Shown in pieces: positions 26,954 through 37,082 of a stretch of DNA of 64,000 nucleotides (its first letter is position 1; every line of letters begins with the position of its first letter). The stretch comes from Rebecca billardiae RCC1528 (taxonomy: Eukaryota; Haptophyta): positions 806,001 through 870,000 of the forward strand of contig OZ251251.1 of assembly GCA_965240325.2 (NCBI GenBank), in the 5' to 3' direction. A model generated the notes under the pieces. It saw nothing but the letters and a program-made list of their open reading frames with translations, searched no databases and had not been told where the DNA came from. The translations under genes were made by a program, and so were the position numbers.

Positions 26954-29782
26954 ATGGCGGCGATGGCCGCCGCCGAGCGCGCCGGCGTGCTCGCGGAGAT
27001 GGACGAGGCGCTCGAGGCGTTCGCGTTCGCGGCGCTCGCGCTGTGCGCCGCGCCGCTCCCCGCCGCCGAGGCCACCCTCGCCGCCGGCCGCTCGTGGGCG
27101 CTGCGCGACCGCGCGCGCGCGTGGCGCACGTGGGGGCGGCGGCGAGCGGCGTCCGCCGCGCGCGCGCGCGCCGAGCGCGGCGTGCGCGTGCTGTGGGCGC
27201 AGCGCGGCGCGCGGCGCGCGCTCGGCGCGTGGGAGGCGCACACGCTCGGCCTCGCCGCGTCGATCGCCGCCGCCGCCTTTGCGCTCGCGCAGTGGCGCGG
27301 GCGCGCGGCCGCGCCCGCGCTGCGCGCGTGGGCCGAGGGCGCGCGCGCGCGCGCGCTCGCGGCGCGCGCGGCGCGCACGTGGCTGCTGGGCGCGGCGTCG
27401 CGCGCGGTGCGCGCCTGGCGCGCCGCCGCGCGGCCGCGCGCCCTCGCCCTCGGCGCGCTGCGCGCGTGGCGCGGCGCCGCGTGCGGCGCCGCGCTGCGGC
27501 GCTGGGCTGAGGGCGCGACGGCCGCGCGCGCCGCGCTCGCGCGCGCGCGCGCCGTGTGGCGCGCGGGCGAGGCGCGCGCGTTACGCGCGCTGCGCGTGCA
27601 CGCGGTGTACTGCGCGGCGGCGCGCGCGTTCGGCGGCGCGCTCGCCGCGCGCGGCCGGCCCGCCGGCCGCGCCGCCGCGCGCGCCGCGCTGCGCCGGTGG
27701 CGCGTGCGCGCACTCGCGTGCGCCGCGCTGGGCGGCGCGCGGCCGCGCGGCCGCGCCGCGGCGGCGGTGCGCGCGTGGGCGCGGCACGCGGGCGCGTGGC
27801 GCGCGGCGCGCGGGCGCGTGGCGTGCGCCGCCGCCGCGCGCGCCTGGCGCGCGCACGCCGCCGCCGCGCGGCGCCGCTACGGCGGCGGTGGCGGCGGCGG
27901 CGGCGGCATGGCCGCGCGGCGCGCGGCCGCGCGCCGCGGCGCGGCGGCCGCGGCCGCGGCGGCCGCCGCGCGCGGCGCGGCGGCGCGGCGGCGGCGCGCG
28001 CTGCGCGCGCTGCGCGCGCACGCGCTCGGGCGGCGTCGCGCGCGCGAGCTCGTGCGCGACGCCGCGCGCCGCGCGCACACGCAGCTCGGCGCGTGGCACG
28101 GCTGGGGCGTGCGCGTGGGCGCGGCCGCCGCCACCGCCACGCACTGCGGCGCGCCGCGCGCCGGCGGCGCGTGCGACGCGGCGGCGCCCGTGCTGACGGC
28201 GCCGACGGTGGCGGGGGTGGCGCGGCCGCCGGCGCTGCTGAGCGTGCGCGCGCTGGAGGCGACGCTCGCGCGCACCGACGCGGTGCTCAGCGCGCACGGC
28301 GCGCGCGCGCACGCCGCGGCGGCGGCGGCGGCGGCGGCGGCACCGGCGGCGGCCGCCGACGCGGCGGCGGCGGCGGCCGCGGCCGCGGCCCTGGCGGCGC
28401 TCGGCGCGAGCGGCGGCGCAGGCGGCGCGCGCGGTGCGGGTGGCTACCCCGAGGGCGCCGTGGGGCTGGCCCGCCCGCTGCGAGCCGCCGCGCCGCACCG
28501 CGCGCCGGGCGAGGAGCCGCGCGCGCCGCAGCCGCCACCGCCGCAGCCGCCACCGCCGCAGCCGCCACCGCCGCAGCCGCCACCGCCGCAGCCGCCACCG
28601 CCGCAGCCGCCACCGCCGCAGCCGCCACCGCCGCAGCCGCCACCGCCGCAGCCGCCACCGCCGCAGCCGCCACCGCCGCAGCCGCCACCGCCGCTCTCCG
28701 AATGGTGGGCGGCGGCGCGCGCGGCGGCGCACGCGGCCGCGGCCGAGGCGGTGGCAGCGGTCGCGGCCGCGGCGCACGCGGCGACGCCCGTGCGCGCCGC
28801 CGCGTCGGCGTGCGGGGTCGCCGAGGCGGGCCCGCCGAGCTCGCCGCGCGCGCCCCAGCCCACTGCGCTTGGCGCGCCTCCGCAGCCGGCTGCTAGGCCG
28901 CGCGGCGCGGCTGCAGCCGTTGCCGCCTGCACCCCACCGCCTCCGCCAAGTGGGGCGGCGGCGGCGGCGGTGGCGGCGGTGGGCGGCGGTGGCGGTGGCG
29001 GCGGCGCGAGCGGCGGCGGCCGGCTGCTGAGCAGCCGCGTCCGGCGTAGCTTCAGCAGCGTGCGCGCGCGTGGGCGCGGCGGCGGGCGGGGCGGCGGCGC
29101 CGGTGCCGCCTCCGCCGCGCGCGCGCGCAGCCCGCCGCGCGTGGCCGTCGGCTGCGACGCGGCGGCCGCTGCGCCCGCGGCCGCCGCGGCGGCGGCTTTG
29201 GACGGCGGCGGTGGCGCCAGCGGCGGCCGGCTGCTGAGTAGCCGCGCTCGGCAGAGCCTGAGCAGCGTGCGCGCGCGCGGGCGCGGCGGCGGTGCCGCCC
29301 TCTCCGCCGCGCGGCCGCGCGCTCCGGCGCCCGCCGCCTCCGCCCTCGCATCAGAAGCGGCAGCGGCGGCGGCGGCGGCGGCTCTGGGTCTGGGTGGAGC
29401 GCGCGCGGAGGAGGGGGGCTTTGCGCTGGCTGTGCCACCGGGCGGCGGCTACCGCTGCGCGGCGGCCGATGGCGCGCTGACTACGAGTCCGGGTAGTCCG
29501 GGTGCGTGGAGCGCGCTTGGCCTCCCAGCGGAGAGCGCTGCCGCCGCACCCATCGGCAGCGGCAGCAGTGCACGCAGCAGCGGCGGCCATGCCGCCCCGT
29601 CGCCTGCCTGCGGCGGCCATGCTGACGTGAGCAGCCTGTACTCGCTCACGCCCGGCTCGTCCGGGCTGCGCTGGCCGAGCGAGCTGAGCGAGCTGCTCTC
29701 GGAGTCAGAGTCGGGGTACGGCTCACACTCGCCCTCGCCCCCGCCCGGCGGCGGCGGCGGCGGCGGGTGCGCCTACGGGTGA
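26954..29782 (+). CDS. Trp-repeat protein, Sfi1-like, with QPPPP repeats
   Basis: A single exon from the ATG at 26954 encodes 942 residues. Residues ~50-400 contain many degenerate units of the form A-L-R-A-W-(R/A), roughly 12-33 residues apart: RARAWRTWG, ALGAWEA, ALAQWRG, ALRAWAEG, AVRAWRA, ALRAWRG, ALRRWAEG, ALRRWRV, AVRAWAR and others, separated by Ala/Arg-rich helix. This resembles Sfi1 centrin-binding repeats (hydrophobic-x3-(F/L)-x2-W-(K/R)), which build long helices in centrosomes and basal bodies. Residues ~526-580 are eleven QPPPP units. Two near-identical segments reading LLSSR-x-R-(Q/R)-S-(F/L)-SSVRARGRGGG follow near residues 690 and 755. The C-terminus is Ser-rich. Composition is extreme, so Sfi1 homology needs a profile search; the periodic Trp pattern is directly visible. 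Confidence 0.55.
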   Translation: MAAMAAAERAGVLAEMDEALEAFAFAALALCAAPLPAAEATLAAGRSWALRDRARAWRTWGRRRAASAARARAERGVRVLWAQRGARRALGAWEAHTLGLAASIAAAAFALAQWRGRAAAPALRAWAEGARARALAARAARTWLLGAASRAVRAWRAAARPRALALGALRAWRGAACGAALRRWAEGATAARAALARARAVWRAGEARALRALRVHAVYCAAARAFGGALAARGRPAGRAAARAALRRWRVRALACAALGGARPRGRAAAAVRAWARHAGAWRAARGRVACAAAARAWRAHAAAARRRYGGGGGGGGGMAARRAAARRGAAAAAAAAAARGAAARRRRALRALRAHALGRRRARELVRDAARRAHTQLGAWHGWGVRVGAAAATATHCGAPRAGGACDAAAPVLTAPTVAGVARPPALLSVRALEATLARTDAVLSAHGARAHAAAAAAAAAAPAAAADAAAAAAAAAALAALGASGGAGGARGAGGYPEGAVGLARPLRAAAPHRAPGEEPRAPQPPPPQPPPPQPPPPQPPPPQPPPPQPPPPQPPPPQPPPPQPPPPQPPPPQPPPPLSEWWAAARAAAHAAAAEAVAAVAAAAHAATPVRAAASACGVAEAGPPSSPRAPQPTALGAPPQPAARPRGAAAAVAACTPPPPPSGAAAAAVAAVGGGGGGGGASGGGRLLSSRVRRSFSSVRARGRGGGRGGGAGAASAARARSPPRVAVGCDAAAAAPAAAAAAALDGGGGASGGRLLSSRARQSLSSVRARGRGGGAALSAARPRAPAPAASALASEAAAAAAAAALGLGGARAEEGGFALAVPPGGGYRCAAADGALTTSPGSPGAWSALGLPAESAAAAPIGSGSSARSSGGHAAPSPACGGHADVSSLYSLTPGSSGLRWPSELSELLSESESGYGSHSPSPPPGGGGGGGCAYG
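28529..28693 (+). repeat. Eleven 15 bp units coding QPPPP
   Basis: The unit CAGCCGCCACCGCCG is repeated eleven times without visible change, in frame in the Trp-repeat protein. Confidence 0.95.
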
Positions 29783-30059
29783 CAAACTGCTGCGACTGCG
29801 CTAATGCGGCGCTGCGAGCAGCTGGCGAGCACGCGACCTGCGACGCAGGAGGCTGGGGCAGATAGACGACGCGCGTCGGCGTTGGACTCGGAGCGCGTGA
29901 CTGCGATGCGTCGCCGGCGCGTCGGCAACGAGTGGCCCGGCGGTGGCCGGCCCCGGAGACGACGACAATTCTCCCGGCGGCGGTGTCAGCCTGCCTGCAG
30001 AAGTTACTGATGCAGTCCAGTTTCGTCGGCCGATGAAAAAATGAGCAGCGAGCGCAGCC

Positions 30060-30682
30060 AGGTTTGGCGCTCGCCCAGTGGCGACTGTACGCGGAAACTG
30101 GGGCGTTTGAGCGCTGTTGCGGCGTGGCACTGGGGCGCGAAAGGGGGTCACCCTCTGAGGGGTTTCCACTGCAGTTGCCGCGTGCACGGCCCGCTGTGGC
30201 CGTGCACGCGGCAACAGGGCTCAGACGGCCCAGTTGTCGCGTGCAGGCGTGTCACGTGTGTGGCTTGCGATGGCAGCCAGCCGTCAGCAGGGGCGCCACG
30301 CCACGCCCACGGTTCGCTGGTGGGCTGGCCCGATGGCGTCGCAGAGCTCACGCGTACGGGGGAGGAGGGCATCGACGAGGAGACGACCAAGGGCGAGAAG
30401 CAGCCGGGGGCACGCAGCACGGGGCTCGGAGCATGCCGCCAGCACGCGTGCCTCCACACCGTCGCACGTCACCCTTGCTCGTAGCTGTGCGCTGTGCTGC
30501 CACTCATCTCACCATCGCCCATGCTACGGGCGCGGCCGGGTGGTGGACATCCACCTGTCGGCGCAGCACTGGCATCGGTGGTCGCCAGACACTTCTCGAC
30601 TTGCTCTGCGCGTGACAGCATGGAGACGGCAGCCCCACAGCTGTGTGAGCAGATGAGGTCCTACTACTCTACTCGGCGAGGC
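30060..30682 (+). repeat. Left ~620 bp terminal inverted repeat
   Basis: Inverted match to 35031-35652. It begins AGGTTTGGCGCTC and ends at GGCGAGGC. It contains a nested inverted pair, CAGTTGCCGCGTGCACGG and CCGTGCACGCGGCAAC (~30173-30213). Confidence 0.88.
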
Positions 30683-31174
30683 AGTACTGGCATGGACTGC
30701 AGTCCTGGTGCATGCGAGCTACTGGCATGTTCCCCTACTCAGACGGCAGGGCCATTAAAACGGTGCTGCTTCGGATACACGCGCCCAGCGCTGCTGGTAA
30801 CAGCGGCGCTGTTGATGCTGCAGCAGCAGTACAGTACCACGACGGGCGGCAGAATCACTCCAGCTATCAGCTCGGTGGTGCTCGCTTGAACGGCCTGCGC
30901 AATGGCGCGCCGAAAGCAGCGACCTAGCCCATCGCGTCCACCGCGATGGGGTCGCTGGCACCTGATGATGCTGCGCCCGCGCCCATCCGGGCCAACACCA
31001 GCAGCAGCCATGCTCGAATCTGCACCGCATGCGGCAGCAGCTTCTGGGATGGTCCCGCTGCGGATGACGGCGTTCGCCGCAGATGACAGCTCGGTGTCGC
31101 TCGCTCGAGGGGCCACGGCGACGGACGCGCCGAGCGCGTTGACGTCACTGCACGCGACCACGGCACTGCCCAGC

Positions 31175-33050
31175 GCGCTGGAGCCGCTGCCATCTGGTGC
31201 GGCTGTGCCTGCGCCCAGCTGGGGCCCAGCTGCAGCAGCGCTCGACTCCGCGCCGCATTGGCGGCAGCAGCAGGGATGGTGCCACGGCGGGACCCGGCGG
31301 TCGACGGAGCTGTCAGCTCGGCGGTGCACGCCCGAGGGGCGTGGGCGCTGGACGCAATGAGCGCGTTGACGCCACTCGCCTCGCCCATCGCGCTGGAGCC
31401 GCTGCCATCCGACGCTGCTGCGCCCGCGCCAAGCTTGGGCAGCAGCGGCTGCGCTCGACTCCGCGCCGCGTGCGGCGGCAGCAGCAGGGATGGTGCCACG
31501 GCGGTCGGCGGCGGTCGACGGAGCTGGAAGCTCGGCGGTGCACGCCCGAGGGGCCTGGGCGGTGGGCGCACCGCACGCGGTGCCGCTGCTCGCCTCGCCC
31601 ATCGCGCTCGAGCCGCTGCCATCCGACGCTGCTGCGCCCGCGCCCGGCCAGGGCAGCAGCAGCAGCGCTCGACTCCGCGCCGCGTGCGGCAGCAGCAGCA
31701 GGGCTGGTGCCACGGCGGGCGGCGGCGGTCGACGCAGCTGGAAGCTCGGCGGTGCACGCCCGAGGGGCGTGTGTGCTGGGCGCACCGAGCGCGGTGCCGC
31801 TGCTCGCCTCGCCCGGCGCGCTGGAGGCGCTGCCATCGGGCGCTAGGCTGCCCGCGCCCAGCTTGGGCAGCAGCAGCAGCGCTCGACTCCGCGCCGCGTG
31901 CGGCGGCAGCAGCAGGGATGGTGCCACGGCGGGCAGCGGCGGTCGACGCAGCTGGAAGCTCGGCGGTGCACGCCCGAGGGGCGTGGGCGCTACGCACCGA
32001 GCGCCGTGCGGCTGCTCGCCTCGCCCATCGCGCTCGAGCCGCTGCCATCCGACGCTGCTGCGCCCGCGCCCGGCCAGGGCAGCAGCAGCAGCGCTCAACT
32101 CCGCGCCGCGTGCGGCGGCAGCAGCAGGGATGGTGCCACGGCGGTCGGCGGCGGTCGACGCAGCTGGAAGCTCGGCGGTGCACGCCCGAGGGGCGTGTGT
32201 GCTGGGCGCACCGAGCGCGGTGCCGCTGCTCGCCTCGCCCGGCGCGCTGGAGCCGCTGCCATCCGACGCTGCTGCGCCCGCACCCGGCCAGGGCAGCAGC
32301 AGCAGCGCTCGACTCCGCGCCGCGTGCCGTGGCAGCAGCAGGGATGGTGCCACGGCGGTCGGCGGCGGTCGACGGAGCTGGAAGCTCGGCGGTGCACGCC
32401 CGAGGGGCCTGGGCGCTGGGCGCACCGAGCGCGGTGCCGCTGCTCGCCTCGCCCGGCGCGCTGGAGCCGCTGCCATCCGACGCTGCTGCGCCCGCGCCCA
32501 GCTTGGGCAGCAGCGGCTGCGCTCGACTCCGCGCCGCGTGCGGCGGCAGCAGCAGGGATGGTGCCACGGCGGGCGGCGGCGGTCGACGGAGCTGTCAGCT
32601 CGGCGGTGCACGCCCGAGGGGCGTGGGCGCTGGGCGCACCGAACGCGGTGCCGCTGCTCGCCTCGCCCAGCGCGCTGGAGGCGCTGCCATCGGGCGCTAG
32701 GCTGCCCGCGCCCAGCTTGGGCAGCAGCAGCAGCGCTCGACTCCGCGCCGCGTGCGGCAGCAGCAGCAGGGATGGTGCCACGGCGGGCGGTGGCGGTCGA
32801 CGCAGCTGGAAGCTCGGCGGTGCACGCCCGAGGGGCGTGGGCGCTGGACGCAATGAGCGCGGTGACGCCGCTCGCCTCGTGCCGTAGCGCGCTCGAGCCT
32901 CTGCCATCCGATGCCGCTGCGCCCGCGCCCCGGCGCCGCTGCACGGCTGCAGCTGGCAGCAGCTGCGCTCCGGAGGCTTCGCGCCGCATGCGGTGGTAGC
33001 AGCAGGGAGGTGCCACGGCCAGGCCGGCGGCGGTGGACGTGGTCGGGCGG
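31175..33050 (+). repeat. 214 bp satellite, forward array (about nine units)
   Basis: The landmark GCGCT(G/C)GAG(C/G)C(G/T)CTGCCATC starts at 31175, 31390, 31604, 31818, 32030, 32244, 32458, 32672 and 32889, a period of 212-217 bp. Older, diverged units extend left to ~30730. Because 214 is not a multiple of three, the unit cannot be a conserved protein repeat in one frame. Confidence 0.92.
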
Positions 33051-33059
33051 TGCTGAGTA

Positions 33060-33889
33060 CTGCTTGGCACGCCGACCGGCGGTCATTAAAATACTCTACT
33101 AGCTGATGCTGACCAGCAGCCCTGACCGCCAATGTAGTCGCGCCGCGCGCCGACCGGTCGTCAAGTGAGTGACGACAGCACGGTGATGTCGGACCGCTGC
33201 CCGTGCGACGGCGGCACTGGCGGCAGCCGTCAGTCAATCCGACGAGCGGCATTAGCGCTGATGCTGATTTAGCAGCACTCATCACTATGGCAGACAGAGA
33301 GTCGGACAGCTGCCGCCGCGGGCTGGCTGATGCATCGCCGTCATTGTTAATGAATTATTGGAGTACCGCTCGAAATTATTATTGCATCGTCATCGAGTGA
33401 TACGATGACTATGACACTTATGCTGTGCCGTGCCCGTGTCAACTACCTCCGCGTAGCTACGGCCACGGGACTACCGGTCGTCCGCGTGAGCGAGACTCGG
33501 TTCACCGTTCAGCGGACGACGCGATATATGCTGCTGATATACTGCGCGCTGTCGTATTGCCTGCCGGATGCGCCATGATGATCGGCGCGGCTGCGTCGGC
33601 TCGCCATTTACTAGATGAGTAGCGCAGTCGATCAGCAGAACGGTGATCCGCGTCGATGAACTCTCTCTGGCTCTATATATACGCGACTGTACGTACCACC
33701 TATACCTGCCGCGCTACGAGTACGACTGCAGTCTGCGTCGCCGGCCTTATGAATATGAGCTGACCGGCGTTGCCCGCCCCGGAACCTGCTGGCAGCGGCT
33801 CTGCTCGCAGCAGGACAGAAGAAGTGTCGTAGCAACGGCTCCGGGGGCTGGCCAGCGCGCCTGACGCGTGCATCAGCGTCACTGCATTG
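33060..33889. other. Unique spacer between the two satellite arrays
   Basis: About 0.8 kb of lower GC sequence between the arrays. No gene, RNA or repeat is recognised. Confidence 0.5.
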
Positions 33890-34890
33890 CGCGCGTCTGC
33901 CGCCCAGGCCCCTCGCGCGTGCAGCACCGAGCTGATAGCTGCATCCACCGCCGCCCGCCCGCCGTGGCGCCATCCCTGATGCTGCTGCCGCACGCGGCGC
34001 GGAGTCGAGCGCGGCCGCTGCTGCCCAAGCTGGGCGCGGGCGCAGCAGCATCGGATGGGAGCGTCTCGAGCGCGCCAGGCGAGGCGAGCAGCGGCACCGC
34101 GCTCAATGCGCCCGCCGCCCAGGCCCCCCAGGCGCACACCGCCAAGCTTTGAGCTCTAGCGACCGTCGTCGCCCACCGTAGCACCATCCCTGATGCTGCC
34201 GCCGCACGCGGCGCGGAGTCGAGCGCAGCCGCTGCTGCCCAAGCTGGGCGCGGGCGCAGCAGCGTCGGATGGCAGCGGCTCGAACGCGATGGGCGAGGCG
34301 AGTGGCGTCAACGCGCTCATTGCGTCCAGCGCCCACGCCCCTCGGGCGCACACCGCCGAGCTGACAGCTCCGTCGACCGCCGCCGCCCGCCGTGGCACCA
34401 TCCCTGCTGCTGCCGCCGCACGCGGCGCGGAGTCGAGCGCAGCCGCTGCTGCCCAAGCTGGGCGCGGGCAGCCTAGCGCCCGATGGCAGCGGCTCGAGCG
34501 CGCCGGGCGAGGCGAGCAGCGGCACCGCGTTCGGTGCGCCCAGCACCCACGCCCCTCGGGCGCTCACCGCCGAGCTGCCAGCTGCATCGACCGCCGCCGG
34601 CCGCCGTGGCACCATCCCTGCTGCTGCCACGGCACGCGGCGCGGAGTTGAGCGCAGCTGCTGCTGCCCAAGCTGGGCGCGGGCACAGTAGTGCTCGAGGC
34701 AGCGGCTCCAGCGCGCTTGGCAGTGCCGTGGGCGCATCGAGCAGCGTCACCACGCTCGGCGCGTCCGTCGTCCAGGCCCCTCGAACCAGTGACACCAAGC
34801 TGTCAGCCGCGGCGACCGCCGTCATCCGTGCAGGACCATCCCAGCGGCCCAGCTGCTGCTGCCGCGTGCAGCATAGAGTAGAGCGCCCCT
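33890..34890 (-). repeat. 214 bp satellite, inverted array (about four units)
   Basis: The reverse complement of the forward unit recurs with landmarks near 34055, 34265, 34485 and 34700. Units are 80-90% alike by eye and grade into diverged sequence at both sides. Confidence 0.88.
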
Positions 34891-35030
34891 CATTCTGCCG
34901 GCAGAGTGGGGCGCAGGTGTTTGAAGCAGCACCCGGCGGTTGGTCCTGCGCTCCTGGGCACGGCTATGTACCTGTTGGTCTCATGGATGCAGGGGAATGC
35001 CAGCGCCCGCCATGCGTGCTCAGTCTATCA

Positions 35031-35652
35031 GCCTCGCCGAGTAGAGTAGTAGGACCTCATCTGCTCACACAGCTGTGGGGCTGCCGTCTCCATGCTGTCA
35101 CGCGCAGAGCAAGCCGAGAAGTGTCTGGCGACCACCGATGCCAGTGCTGCGCCGACAGGTGGATGTCCACCACCCGGCCGCGCCCGTAGCATGGGCGATG
35201 GTGAGATGAGTGGCAGCACAGCGCACAGCTACGAGCAAGGGTGACGTGCGACGGTGTGGAGGCACGCGTGCTGGCGGCATGCTCCGAGCCCCGTGCTGCG
35301 TGCCCCCGGCTGCTTCTCGCCCTTGGTCGTCTCCTCGTCGATGCCCTCCTCCCCCGTACGCGTGAGCTCTGCGACGCCATCGGGCCAGCCCACCAGCGAA
35401 CCGTGGGCGTGGCGTGGCGCCCCTGCTGACGGCTGGCTGCCATCGCAAGCCACACACGTGACACGCCTGCACGCGACAACTGGGCCGTCTGAGCCCTGTT
35501 GCCGCGTGCACGGCCACAGCGGGCCGTGCACGCGGCAACTGCAGTGGAAACCCCTCAGAGGGTGACCCCCTTTCGCGCCCCAGTGCCACGCCGCAACAGC
35601 GCTCAAACGCCCCAGTTTCCGCGTACAGTCGCCACTGCAGAGCGCCAAACCT
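35031..35652 (-). repeat. Right ~620 bp terminal inverted repeat
   Basis: Inverted match to 30060-30682. Its outer end lies 66 bp upstream of the start codon of the carrier gene at 35718, so the gene's promoter or leader probably overlaps the repeat. Confidence 0.88.
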
Positions 35653-35717
35653 TACTGGCGAGCGAGGCGCTCCGGCCCCGGCCGGGGCGGCGCAATCTCC
35701 GCGCGACGGCTTCGGCG

Positions 35718-37082
35718 ATGGCGACTTCGACGACGACGCGCGCGGGGCTGCTCGCGCTGCTCGCGCTGGCGCCCGTTGCGCTCGGGCTGCGCGGCGCCGC
35801 AGCCCCGCTCCCCCTCCGCCGAGCACCCCTCCGCCCGCGCGGCGCGCCGAGCCTCGGCCCCCCGGCCGCCGCCGCCGCCGCGTCCGTCGCCGCGCTCACC
35901 TTCACCGACCGCATGATCGCCGGCTCGATCGCGCGCACGGCGGCGCAGACGGTGCTGCACCCGCTCGACACGTTGCGCACGCGGGCGCAGGCGAAGAAGC
36001 GCGGCGACGTCCCGTCCGACGAGCCCGAGCCGCCGCTCCCGCTCCTCCTCCTCCGCGGCATCGTGCCGCAGGCAAGCGCGGCGCGGCGCCGCGCGGCGCG
36101 GGCGGCGCCGCGGCCGGCCAGCGCGCGCGGCTGCCCGCCCGCACGCGGCGCGGCGCGCGTGGCGCTCACGCGCGCTCGCGCCCTCCTCCTCCGCGCAGGT
36201 CCTCCTCGCCGCGCCCGCCGGCGCCCTCCAGTTCGCCGCGCTCGAGGCCGCGCGCACCTACTTTGGCGCGCGCCTGGGCTCCAAGGTTGCGTGCAACCTG
36301 CTGGCGGGGGCGGCGGGCGCGCTCGCGGCGTCGGTCGTGCGGGTGCGCGCGCGCGCACGTGCGTGCGGGCGGGCCGTGCGGGCCGTGGGCGGGGCGTGAG
36401 AGCCCGCACGCCGCCGTGCTGCGCGCGTGCCGCCCAGCGGCGTGCGCGCAGCGCGCGGCCGGGCGGCCGCGGCCACGCGGCGCGCGCGCATGCGCGGCCG
36501 GCGCGCGCGCGCGAGCTGCGCGAACGAGCCGCCTGCCCCCCTTGCGCGGCTGCGACCCCTCCCCCCGCCCCGCAGGTGCCGCAGGAGAACCTCAAGCAGC
36601 CCGTGCAGGCGGGGCGCTACCCCTCGGGGCTGGCCGCGCTGCGCGCGCTCCTGCCGGAGGGCCCCGCGCGCTTCTACCGCGGCTTCTCCTCGACGGTCCT
36701 CCGCGACGTGCCGTGGAACGCGCTCTCGTTCACGATCTACCGCGCGCTCGCCGCGCTCGCCGCCGCGGTGCTCGGCTTCTCCGGCGGCGCGGCAGACGCC
36801 GTGTTCGGCCTCGCGGGCGGCGCGATCGCGGCGGTGGTGCTCACACCCTTCGACGTGGCCAAGACTCGGCTGATGACGCAGCCCACGCCCGCGGTTGGCG
36901 AGGCGCTGCAGTACGAGGGGACGTTCGGCACGATCGGCAAGGTGGCGCGCGAGGAGGGCCCCCGCGCGCTGATGGCGGGCGTGCTGCCGCGCGTGCTCTA
37001 CCTCGCGCCCCTCGCCTCGGTCGTGTTCGCCGTGTACGCGCGCGTGATCGCGGCGCTGCTCGCCGCCAAGGGCCTGGCGTAG
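35718..37082 (+). CDS. Mitochondrial carrier family (SLC25) protein, SAM-transporter-like (3 exons)
   Basis: Exons 35718-36071, 36199-36342 and 36576-37082 join at phase 0 to 334 residues. Intron 1 uses a GC donor (CAG|GCAAGC...CAG); intron 2 is GTGCG...CAG. The three carrier signatures are present: HPLDTLRTRAQ (repeat 1), RVPQENLKQPVQAG (repeat 2, rebuilt across the second splice) and TPFDVAKTRLMTQ (repeat 3). Supporting motifs are RGIVPQ|VLLAAPAGALQF and RFYRGFSSTVLRDVPWNALSF. The R-V-P-x-E-x-x-K-Q second signature and TPFDVAKTR third signature are characteristic of S-adenosylmethionine carriers (SLC25A26/SAMC), which exchange SAM for S-adenosylhomocysteine. The N-terminus (MATSTTTRAGLLALLALAPVA, then Arg/Pro-rich) looks like a signal plus transit peptide, so plastid-envelope location is plausible. 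Substrate assignment is inference. Confidence 0.8.
   Translation: MATSTTTRAGLLALLALAPVALGLRGAAAPLPLRRAPLRPRGAPSLGPPAAAAAASVAALTFTDRMIAGSIARTAAQTVLHPLDTLRTRAQAKKRGDVPSDEPEPPLPLLLLRGIVPQASAARRRAARAAPRPASARGCPPARGAARVALTRARALLLRAGPPRRARRRPPVRRARGRAHLLWRAPGLQGCVQPAGGGGGRARGVGRAGARARTCVRAGRAGRGRGVRARTPPCCARAAQRRARSARPGGRGHAARAHARPARARELRERAACPPCAAATPPPAPQVPQENLKQPVQAGRYPSGLAALRALLPEGPARFYRGFSSTVLRDVPWNALSFTIYRALAALAAAVLGFSGGAADAVFGLAGGAIAAVVLTPFDVAKTRLMTQPTPAVGEALQYEGTFGTIGKVAREEGPRALMAGVLPRVLYLAPLASVVFAVYARVIAALLAAKGLA

Larger units (their letters stand above)
30060..35652. mobile_element. 5.6 kb structure bounded by ~620 bp terminal inverted repeats
   Basis: Bases 30060-30682 and 35031-35652 are inverted copies with only a few mismatches (for example the counterpart positions near 30599 and 35114). 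The interior holds two arrays of one 214 bp satellite in opposite orientations and ~0.8 kb of unique sequence. No transposase, integrase or reverse transcriptase is recognised, and no target-site duplication is evident. The long interior frames (up to 600 codons) arise from repeat periodicity in GC-rich DNA. Possible origins: a large non-autonomous TIR (foldback-type) element, or a locally folded satellite segment. Confidence 0.65.

Noticed and set aside
29801-30214. Minus-strand frame sharing its N-terminus with a frame at 35499
   Set aside because: The shared part is the terminal inverted repeat, not a protein; the real carrier start is the ATG at 35718 beyond the repeat.
30924-33070. Several 480-600 codon frames on both strands
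   Set aside because: They track the 214 bp satellite, whose period is not divisible by three, so the same repeat is read in rotating frames. This is not a conserved protein.
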